Source: UBA1140 sp964573285 (GTDB lineage: Bacteria > Campylobacterota > Campylobacteria > Campylobacterales > Sulfurovaceae). Taken from it: a stretch of 12,242 nucleotides of DNA. The notes below the pieces were generated by a model, which saw only the letters and a program-made list of their open reading frames with translations, was not told the origin of the DNA and made no database searches. Position 1 is the stretch's first letter; the number at the start of each line of letters is the position of its first letter. The DNA lies in assembly GCA_964573285.1 (NCBI GenBank), contig CAZNJD010000066.1, forward strand, positions 1 through 12,242. The letters run 5' to 3'. Made by a program: the position numbers and the translations under genes. Below, one piece after another: positions 6,679 through 12,242 of the stretch.

Positions 6679-8404
6679 ATAATAGCATATATCCATCTAT
6701 ATTAGAGATATTATTATCTCCTGATATAGTGATAGAGTTTAATAAAATTTGAACATTTATTTTATTATCTTGATAATTGTATATCATCTTATTAGTTGGA
6801 ATTTGAATATACTCATTATTGGTATAATTTAATGTTTTTAAGAACTTATCTAAACTTATATCAGTAATAATTTTGTTATTATTTATAATATATAAGTGAT
6901 TATTTTGAATTTTCATAGATAAGTTACTGTCTATATATAAGGTCTTTTTTAAATTTATATTATAATGAAGATTAATTAGATATTTATATCCATGTATATT
7001 TATAACCTCTCTCGGTTTATCTATATGAAAAAATCTATATCTATCATTCCATGAAGGTATATTACCTAAACCCAATTGTGTAGTTGCAAAAGTTGGGAAA
7101 TAGTCATATCTATTAGATGAACTGTTCAAATCATGATATTTATCTACTATTTCTGGTATAACCATTTTTAGACTATCAATTCCATGTCGCTTATATAGAT
7201 ACTCTATTGTACTATAGATATTTTTTTTGATTTTATTATCAAGTGAAGGTGATATAGGATAAGAGCTATCAATTAACTTTTGTAATCGCATAATCTGATT
7301 TTTTTTGCTTACCTCCATAACACTATATTTTCCAAATTGTGACCCAATAATTAAAATAGTTAGAGTCACAAACATCCATTTATAACTAGCATTTCTAATA
7401 AATATAAAATAGACAGACATTAATATAAGCCAAGCACCAAATAGAGCAATAAAATAACGACTCTCGGTAATACCATACTCATCTATTCTCATCCATATAG
7501 ATAATCCTAGCATTATAGTTTGTAAAAATATTGCTACCCATATAAAGCGTTTGAATTTACTATTTTCCTCTTCCCATAAAGGTGTCCAAAAGAGATAAGT
7601 AGTAATAGCAACAATTGAAAATATAACAGAAATCCATGCTACAACACCTGTTGGCCATTGCATTGTAATCAAAATTTTAGCACTATATGCAAATATAATC
7701 AAAAAATATCCTATAGTTAGAGAGGTCAATATATATTTAGTAAATATCATCTCTGCTTTGGTATAAATTCGGACTTGAAGAAGTATAATATATTTAGGAA
7801 TTTGTGATAGAAATAGATTGACACCATAAATACCAAATACCAAAACTGCTAATTGTGCATATCTTCTACTTGGTATATCTATTGAGAATAATTTTTCTAT
7901 TGCATATAGTGCCAAACTAATACCTGCATACAGAAGTATAGAGAATACAATTGTGGAAAGTAGTATCAAAATAAAGTTTTGTGTCCACTCCCATATATTT
8001 TTATTGCTAATCTTTACATTGATAAATGGAGTCCATATAAACATCAAAAAAGTAGCTAGAATTAAAAGCATATGCCTAAAAAATATATTACTATTAGCTG
8101 TATCTATATTAGTTGGCAAAATATAATAGTATCCTATCAATAGTCCTATCCCTAATAGTGACATCAAAAAATTTGACCAAAAAAGACGAAGTGTAGGAAA
8201 AAGAATAATCCCTAAAGAGGCTACAAAAGCAATCTTATCTGCCATAATAATAACACTATTATCTCTATGACTTGGAGTAAGTTCTATAAGACTGATAATA
8301 ATAATGGTAAATATAAAAGCCAAAAAACTTGCCATTGGAAATCTTTTGAGTGTTTCTATAATGCTTTGTGACAATTTTTCGATAGTTTCAAGTTTAAAAA
8401 TCAT
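6668..8404 (-). CDS. DUF4153-family-like polytopic membrane protein
   Basis: A 578-residue protein. Residues 1-360 contain about eleven hydrophobic segments (for example around 26-42, 58-76, 79-96, 108-124, 143-168, 181-198, 223-245, 252-272, 287-305, 316-335 and 342-356). Features that recall DUF4153 proteins are the ALYAIEKLFSIDIPSRRYAQ stretch, MQWPTGVVAWISVIFS, and RIDEYGITESRYFIALFGAW (306-325). The last 220 residues are soluble, N- and K-rich, and probably face one side of the membrane; I do not recognise them. The family has no established biochemical role. The start at 8404 has an AAGGAG site, and its 3' end overlaps folE head-on by 11 bp, so the two transcripts are mutually antisense there. 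The family assignment rests on pattern memory and is moderate; the membrane topology is clear. Confidence 0.75.
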   Translation of the reverse strand: MIFKLETIEKLSQSIIETLKRFPMASFLAFIFTIIIISLIELTPSHRDNSVIIMADKIAFVASLGIILFPTLRLFWSNFLMSLLGIGLLIGYYYILPTNIDTANSNIFFRHMLLILATFLMFIWTPFINVKISNKNIWEWTQNFILILLSTIVFSILLYAGISLALYAIEKLFSIDIPSRRYAQLAVLVFGIYGVNLFLSQIPKYIILLQVRIYTKAEMIFTKYILTSLTIGYFLIIFAYSAKILITMQWPTGVVAWISVIFSIVAITTYLFWTPLWEEENSKFKRFIWVAIFLQTIMLGLSIWMRIDEYGITESRYFIALFGAWLILMSVYFIFIRNASYKWMFVTLTILIIGSQFGKYSVMEVSKKNQIMRLQKLIDSSYPISPSLDNKIKKNIYSTIEYLYKRHGIDSLKMVIPEIVDKYHDLNSSSNRYDYFPTFATTQLGLGNIPSWNDRYRFFHIDKPREVINIHGYKYLINLHYNINLKKTLYIDSNLSMKIQNNHLYIINNNKIITDISLDKFLKTLNYTNNEYIQIPTNKMIYNYQDNKINVQILLNSITISGDNNISNIDGYMLLSKS

Positions 8405-8450
8405 TGTTTATTCTCCTTAGATAAATTTCTATACGACTATTAGAGATATT

Positions 8451-8456
8451 ATTATA
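8451..8456 (-). promoter_or_regulatory. Candidate -10 box of the DUF4153-like gene
   Basis: The minus strand reads TATAAT (GAATATAATAATATC), about 47 bases upstream of the ATG at 8404, giving a leader of about 40 nt. AT-rich background lowers the certainty. Confidence 0.35.
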
Positions 8457-8773
8457 TTCAATTTCATGAATTATCTCCAAGAAAATTATTAAATTAAGTT
8501 TTTTTATATTTTACCATAAAAACATTTTTTAATATATTTAATTTGAATAAATTTTTTAAAAAATTGCATAAAACTAATGATAACAAAATAAAACATCTAA
8601 AAGAATTTTTTTTTATATTCTTCAAAAGCCTATTTCATGGGGATAAAAAGCATTTTTGATAATAATACTTAATGAAACTTTAAATAAAAAATATAGTTTT
8701 TAAGTTAAGTTTATATTTACTTGATATAAAATTGTACTTGTATTTATCAAAATAACAAATATTAAAATAATAA

Positions 8774-8779
8774 TATAAA
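8774..8779 (+). promoter_or_regulatory. Candidate -10 box of the Rossmann-domain gene
   Basis: TATAAA in AATAATATAAAAAAG lies 25 bases before the ATG at 8805, leaving a short leader that still includes the AAAGGA site. Another TATAAA-like box occurs farther upstream near 8723, so the choice is uncertain. Confidence 0.3.
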
Positions 8780-8804
8780 AAAGTAATAATGAAAGGAATA
8801 CAAA

Positions 8805-9263
8805 ATGAAAATAAGTGTAATTGGAATTAATCAAAATGAGTTAAAAAGTGGAAAAAACTTAGTAGAAATGGGAAATGAGGTTGTTTATATTTCTAAAGAT
8901 TATGAGCATATAAATAATATTAAAAAAGGGTACTATACACATAGTGAAAAAGAGATATTAAAAGATATTAAAAAACGGGAAGATATTGACTTTACTACTG
9001 ATTTTAAGGAAGCATTAGATGGTAGTAATATGTGTTTTATCTCTGAAAATGAAAATAGTGATAGTTCAGAACTTTTTAATATATTAGCCAATGCCAAAGA
9101 GGTAGGTGCAAATATGTCTAATCATACTTTTATAGTAGACCGTTCATCACTACCTATTAGTAGAGCTCAACAGATTAAAGAAACTATTCAAAATGAGCTA
9201 AACAGAAGGGCTTCAAATCTAACCTTTGAGGTAATATCAGACCATAGATTTTTAAGAGCTTAA
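8805..9263 (+). CDS. Stand-alone UDP-glucose/GDP-mannose dehydrogenase N-domain-like protein, motifs lost
   Basis: The 152 residues follow the N-terminal NAD-binding domain of UDP-glucose 6-dehydrogenases nearly end to end: MKISVIG, NLVEMGNEVVYIS, IDFTTDFKEALDGSNMCFIS, ILANAKEVGANM, FIVDRSSLPISRAQQIKETI, then FEVISDHRFL, where the family reads something like FDVVSNPEFL. The diagnostic residues are gone: GxGYVG has become GINQNE (7-12), VGTP has become SENE (80-83), VPVGT has become LPISR, and NPEFL has become DHRFL. The central and C-terminal domains, including the catalytic cysteine, are absent and not found downstream. The frame is intact and an AAAGGA site lies 7 bases before ATG. It is unlikely to be a dehydrogenase or to bind NAD in the usual way. 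It may be a repurposed pseudoenzyme or a decaying fragment; the clean frame favours the former. Confidence 0.75.
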   Translation: MKISVIGINQNELKSGKNLVEMGNEVVYISKDYEHINNIKKGYYTHSEKEILKDIKKREDIDFTTDFKEALDGSNMCFISENENSDSSELFNILANAKEVGANMSNHTFIVDRSSLPISRAQQIKETIQNELNRRASNLTFEVISDHRFLRA

Positions 9264-9301
9264 TAAAAAAAAACTCTCTTTGTGCCAAAAAAATTAAAAT
9301 T

Positions 9302-9312
9302 TATAATATAAT
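9302..9312 (+). promoter_or_regulatory. Overlapping -10 boxes before the small membrane protein
   Basis: TATAATATAAT holds two overlapping TATAAT hexamers (9302-9307 and 9307-9312). Initiation near 9315-9320 would exclude the ATG at 9313 and favour the ATG at 9340 as the true start. Confidence 0.4.
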
Positions 9313-9339
9313 ATGGAAAAAAATGGCAAAAGAGTTTTT

Positions 9340-9849
9340 ATGATTTTTCAATCAATAATTAAGTTTATTCCAGCACTGCTTTATAGCATAGTTTTTTTAG
9401 GACTATTTTATTGGCAGTTTTTATTTGTTTATGATTTTATTATTCATAACTTTACCCAATCCAAACTATTTGTACTTTTTGGATATTTATTTGTATATAT
9501 TTTTTTAGTACCAATAATTGCAACCTCTATTATTAATCTACTTCAAAAATATTTTATTAAAGCAAAAAGTTTTATAATTATTACAGTGATAACTTTACTA
9601 ATTTTTTATATATTATCATTTAAGGATTTTTACCATATTATAGATTATTTTATCAAATTCCCACTAGCATCAACTGCTATTATGGGTATGATTTTTTTTC
9701 TAATGCTCTCTTTGGGATATGCTTTATATAGTTTAGGTATATTATACTTTAGAGATAGTATGCCCATTAGTCATATTTTGATATTTCTATTTTTGGGAGT
9801 GATTTATAGCATAGGATTTATTCATAACTATTGTATGCCACTTTTTTAA
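9340..9849 (+). CDS. Multi-pass membrane protein of unknown function
   Basis: About 169 residues from the start at 9340, almost wholly hydrophobic, with roughly five membrane segments: IPALLYSIVFLGLFYWQFLF, LFVLFGYLFVYIFLVPIIAT, a third with IIITVITLLIFYIL, a fourth with IMGMIFFLMLSLGYALY, and ILIFLFLGVIYSIGFI near the end. I recognise no family and no charged motif suggestive of transport. The frame is also open from an ATG at 9313 (nine more residues), but that codon has no ribosome binding site and directly follows TATAAT boxes, whereas 9340 has AAAAGAG five bases upstream. It lies 76 bp after the Rossmann-domain gene on the same strand. A weak hairpin could mask its ribosome binding site in read-through RNA from that gene. 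Confidence 0.7.
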   Translation: MIFQSIIKFIPALLYSIVFLGLFYWQFLFVYDFIIHNFTQSKLFVLFGYLFVYIFLVPIIATSIINLLQKYFIKAKSFIIITVITLLIFYILSFKDFYHIIDYFIKFPLASTAIMGMIFFLMLSLGYALYSLGILYFRDSMPISHILIFLFLGVIYSIGFIHNYCMPLF

Positions 9850-9892
9850 TTAAGGCCACTCCAATGGAATAAATATCTAAATAGAAGTCATA

Positions 9893-9931
9893 GAGAGGGT
9901 GAAATTTGGAACTTTTCTATAAAACCCTCTC
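9893..9931 (+). terminator. Inverted repeat between convergent genes, likely terminator
   Basis: GAGAGGGT (9893-9900) and ACCCTCTC (9924-9931) form a perfect 8-bp stem with a 23-nt loop, in otherwise AT-rich DNA between the ends of two convergent genes. On the plus strand it is followed by ATATTTTCTAAATTC, a modest U-rich tract. The long loop makes it weaker than a standard terminator; it could act on both strands. Confidence 0.45.
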
Positions 9932-9965
9932 ATATTTTCTAAATTCTAAACAACTATTAACAATA

Positions 9966-10508
9966 CTATTTAAAAATATTATACTCTTCAAAAGATACTA
10001 CACCAAAGTTTTTAACTGTTTCTATCTGAGTTTTGACCTTATCAGGATTGGAAGTATGATAGCTATCTCCTCCATCTTTATACAAAAACCAATTTTTTTT
10101 CTTTTTATTATATTTAAATGTCACAATTCTACTCCATCTCCAGTTACTTCCACCATAATGTTCTATAGAAAAATAGCCTTTTTTTATAGTTACTCCATCA
10201 AATGGGTCTCCAAATACTCCACCATCAAAATAACCTAGTACACTATTATAATTTTGAGCTACTTTTTTAAACTCTCCATTTTTATTACCAATTAAAATAT
10301 ATAGTGGTCTTTTTAATTCATCTCTCTCTTCACCATTTTGTTTTAAAATCAAAATTGCATCCGTATATTTATCCAAATTCAAATTACCTTTGGTGAAATT
10401 TAATACACTATACCCTTTTGGTATGATTTTCAAGAGACTTTTAGGTAACTCATCTGTTGCAAATAAAAATATCGAAAAAAGTATAACTAAACTCCATAGC
10501 TTTTTCAT
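9966..10508 (-). CDS. Secreted protein of unknown function
   Basis: A 180-residue protein with a clear Sec signal (MKKLWSLVILFSIFLFA, cleavage likely before TDELP), hence periplasmic or beyond. The mature part begins with GNLNLDKYTDAILIL (41-55), a pattern like the D-x-N-x-D-xx-D calcium-binding segments of FG-GAP/VCBS-type proteins but incomplete. It continues with PLYILIGNKNGEFKKVAQN, GYFDGGVFGDPFDGVTIKKG, and FSIEHYGGSNWRWSRIVTFK. I recognise the overall type, which occurs as small hypothetical exported proteins, but no defined function. The start at 10508 has AAAGGAG seven bases upstream. It follows the antiporter gene by 37 bp on the same strand and probably shares its transcript. Confidence 0.75.
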   Translation of the reverse strand: MKKLWSLVILFSIFLFATDELPKSLLKIIPKGYSVLNFTKGNLNLDKYTDAILILKQNGEERDELKRPLYILIGNKNGEFKKVAQNYNSVLGYFDGGVFGDPFDGVTIKKGYFSIEHYGGSNWRWSRIVTFKYNKKKKNWFLYKDGGDSYHTSNPDKVKTQIETVKNFGVVSFEEYNIFK

Positions 10509-10545
10509 AGTTCTCCTTTTTTAAAGTTATTAAAACTATATTAAA

Positions 10546-11772
10546 TTATTGTGTAATTATTGTTCTATCCATATTACATTCGCCAGATTTTTTTAAAACA
10601 TATTTAGTAAGCATAGGGCCTATAAACTCATGTACCATTGTTGTTGCAATAATCACATTCAAAATAATAGGAGCAATAACCTCAAAACCTGCCTGATTTT
10701 GTAGTGATAGAGATAAACCTATAGCAATACCTGCTTGTGGGAATAGGGCTAATCCTAAATAATTTTGTATATGTTTATCAGCTCCTGATAATTTTCCTCC
10801 TGTCCATACTCCTATAATTTTCCCTAAAATTCTAAATATAATATAGAGTATAATAACAAGAGGCATAGCTAAAAGAAAAGAGATATTTAGATGCATCGAA
10901 GATATAGTAAAAAATAGTAAAAAAATAATATCTTTTAGATGGTGGTCAAACTCTTTTTTAACCAAATAGAACTCACACGATAGATTAGACATAACCACAC
11001 CCATAACAAGAGAAGCGAGTAGTGGTTCTAATCCCCAATGTCTGCTAAGACTATATACTAGAAATATCATTCCTAAAGTAGATGTTGTTTTGATACTACC
11101 ATTATCTTTGAATATTCTATCAATAAGTTCAGAAATCATAGCACCCATAATACCTACACCTATAGTTAATAATATAGTAGGAATAATCATAAAAACTGTA
11201 CTATAAGAACAACTTCCAACTCCCATAATTGTACTAGAGATAATAACAATAAAACTAAAAAGTATAAGGGATATAGCATTATCAGTAGCAACTACTCCCA
11301 ATAAAAAAGAGCTAAACTTTCCTTTAACTTTGAGTTCATGTATTACAGCTAATATAGTTGCAGGAGCTGTAGCACTAGCCAATCCACCAAAGATAACAGA
11401 GATAATCAATCTATAGTTATTTACAAATCCAAAATCTAAAAAATCAAATAGTATATAAAAAATAGTACTAATAAATAAAAAAGTAAATATCGCTTCAAAT
11501 ATTGAAATCACTACTATTTGTACCCATACCTCTTTAAGCACATTATATTTTAGATTTGCTCCAACCAAAACAGAGATAAGTGATAGTGATAAATCAGTAA
11601 TTAGATGTGTATCATCTATAAAATGTTGAGGGATTATATTTAAAACTTCAGGTCCAATAATAAGCCCCAAAATAAGATAGCCTACGACATTTAATATTTT
11701 GGTCTTTTTACTTATAGACTTCATAAAAGAGCCTAATACCATAATAAGTCCTACGAAAAATAGTGTTTCCAT
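10546..11772 (-). CDS. CPA2-type monovalent cation/proton antiporter
   Basis: A 408-residue inner-membrane protein with about 12 hydrophobic segments and no cytosolic nucleotide-binding tail, so it is a Kef/NapA-like transporter core rather than a full KefB/C. Typical features: VVGYLILGLIIGP (29-41), a conserved early helix; LVGANLKYNVLK (69-80); the crossover region GGLASATAPATILAVIHELK (129-148); GVVATDNAISLILF (159-172) on the ion-binding helix; and LGLALFPQAGIAIGLSLSL (339-357). It probably exchanges Na+ or K+ for H+. Unusually, the core pair reads D164-N165 where electrogenic CPA2 members have Asp-Asp, so ion choice or activity may differ. The start at 11772 has an AAGGA site. First gene of a pair with the secreted protein; divergent from the transposase gene. 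Confidence 0.88.
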   Translation of the reverse strand: METLFFVGLIMVLGSFMKSISKKTKILNVVGYLILGLIIGPEVLNIIPQHFIDDTHLITDLSLSLISVLVGANLKYNVLKEVWVQIVVISIFEAIFTFLFISTIFYILFDFLDFGFVNNYRLIISVIFGGLASATAPATILAVIHELKVKGKFSSFLLGVVATDNAISLILFSFIVIISSTIMGVGSCSYSTVFMIIPTILLTIGVGIMGAMISELIDRIFKDNGSIKTTSTLGMIFLVYSLSRHWGLEPLLASLVMGVVMSNLSCEFYLVKKEFDHHLKDIIFLLFFTISSMHLNISFLLAMPLVIILYIIFRILGKIIGVWTGGKLSGADKHIQNYLGLALFPQAGIAIGLSLSLQNQAGFEVIAPIILNVIIATTMVHEFIGPMLTKYVLKKSGECNMDRTIITQ

Positions 11773-11871
11773 TAGATAAATTCCTTAAATTAGATTTAAA
11801 GAGTCAGTTTATCTTTTTTAAATTGAAATTATCATTAGTTTTTAAAGTACAAGAAATTATTTGGATAAATT

Positions 11872-11949
11872 ATGAAAAGATTATTAAGTAGATTTTTAGG
11901 GTCAGGTGATGAAAATAAACTTTTAAGAAAAGAATTGTTAAAATACTAA
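11872..11949 (+). CDS. Possible 25-residue peptide ahead of the RAYT gene
   Basis: A short frame MKRLLSRFLGSG...LLRKELLKY, basic and amphipathic, ends 22 bp before the transposase start. A weak GGAT sits 7-10 bases before its ATG. It could be a leader peptide or the remnant of a gene. Small size and a weak ribosome binding site keep the confidence low. Confidence 0.3.
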   Translation: MKRLLSRFLGSGDENKLLRKELLKY

Positions 11950-11971
11950 ACTCAAAAATAAGGATGAAGTA

Positions 11972-12242
11972 ATGGCAAGAAGACCAAGGCTAAATATGGC
12001 AGGTTTTCATCATATAATAAATAGAGGAGTAGCAAGAGATAATGTATATAAATGTGATGAAGACAAAGATAAATACCTAGAGATACTCTGCAAAGCGTGT
12101 AAGATTTACAGAGTCAATGTGCATGATTACTGTCTAATGGATAATCACTACCACCTACTGATAGAGACAACCAGTGAAAACCTTTCTTTGTTTATGCGAC
12201 AGATAAATTCAAACTATGCCATCTATTTTAATAAAAAATATA
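11972..12242 (+). CDS. RAYT/IS200-like Y1 transposase, N-terminal part (runs off the window)
   Basis: The visible 90 residues begin MARRPRLNMAGFHHIINRGV and contain the metal-binding HUH-type motif in CLMDNHYHLLIE (H59, H61), followed by LSLFMRQINSNYAIYFNKKY, where RAYT proteins carry their conserved tyrosine region (Y82 or Y85 are candidates). This is the signature of REP-associated tyrosine transposases, single-strand DNA transposases usually kept as single-copy chromosomal genes that act on REP-type hairpins. The start at 11972 has an AAGGA site 8 bases upstream, and an earlier ATG is closed by a stop after two codons. The reading frame is intact to the window end. No REP-like palindrome is visible in the 100 bp upstream, so which hairpins it acts on, if any, is unknown. 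Confidence 0.88.
   Translation, partial: MARRPRLNMAGFHHIINRGVARDNVYKCDEDKDKYLEILCKACKIYRVNVHDYCLMDNHYHLLIETTSENLSLFMRQINSNYAIYFNKKY

Larger units (their letters stand above)
8405..8804. other. 400-bp AT-rich intergenic region
   Basis: It separates the divergent DUF4153-like gene and the Rossmann-domain gene. I find no ORF with a ribosome binding site, no RNA gene, no strong hairpin and no repeat array. It holds candidate promoters at both ends and a T9 run at 8606-8614. Base composition is even more AT-rich than the genes around it, as would fit regulatory or decayed DNA. Confidence 0.6.

Noticed and set aside
9906..10238. Plus-strand frame opposite the secreted protein gene
   Set aside because: Starts inside the intergenic hairpin and is antisense to a gene with a signal peptide and good ribosome binding site.
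11773..11971. REP-type palindromes expected near a RAYT gene
   Set aside because: I see no GC-rich hairpin or GTAG-like foot in this stretch; the downstream side is outside the window.
1..12242. CRISPR array, tRNA, rRNA or prophage genes
   Set aside because: No regularly spaced repeats, no tRNA-like cloverleaf or rRNA segments, and no phage structural genes were recognised.

Overview
The window is strongly AT-rich and looks like chromosomal DNA of a campylobacterotal (epsilonproteobacterial) species. The signs are the nifS-nifU pair with the three-module NifU used for housekeeping Fe-S assembly in that group, a GTP cyclohydrolase I and a Pcm of the same general type, AAGGA-type ribosome binding sites, and TATAAT-like -10 boxes without a clear -35. 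The genus cannot be fixed from this window.

Layout. At the left edge (minus strand) is a pcm gene broken by a 4-bp tandem duplication, preceded by a small two-helix membrane protein. Next comes a minus-strand two-gene unit of lipoproteins: a WG-repeat-like protein, then a CAP/SCP-domain protein. Behind a hairpin terminator lies the minus-strand nifS-nifU operon. Divergent from it is folE (plus), which converges on and overlaps by 11 bp a large DUF4153-like membrane protein (minus). A 400-bp AT-rich gap follows. Then come, on the plus strand, a stand-alone protein resembling only the N-terminal Rossmann domain of UDP-glucose/GDP-mannose dehydrogenases, and a small multi-pass membrane protein. 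A minus-strand pair follows: a CPA2-type cation/proton antiporter and a secreted protein of unknown function. The right edge holds a 25-codon ORF and the start of a RAYT-type (Y1, IS200-like) transposase that runs off the window.

The main discovery is in nifU. The gene carries a 317-residue in-frame intein (3379..4329) inserted immediately before the third cluster-assembly cysteine of the NifU/IscU scaffold. Its splicing blocks are recognisable: C1, TxxH, HN and a terminal N before an extein Cys. It has no LAGLIDADG motif. Instead its middle carries a segment resembling Vsr/DUF559-type PD-(D/E)XK endonucleases. Functional NifU, and so probably Fe-S assembly in this organism, would depend on protein splicing at an active-site residue. 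Other points of interest are the Rossmann-domain protein, which keeps the family scaffold but has lost the diagnostic motifs; the frameshifted pcm; an A10 tract directly after a start codon; and an unusual Asp-Asn in the antiporter core.
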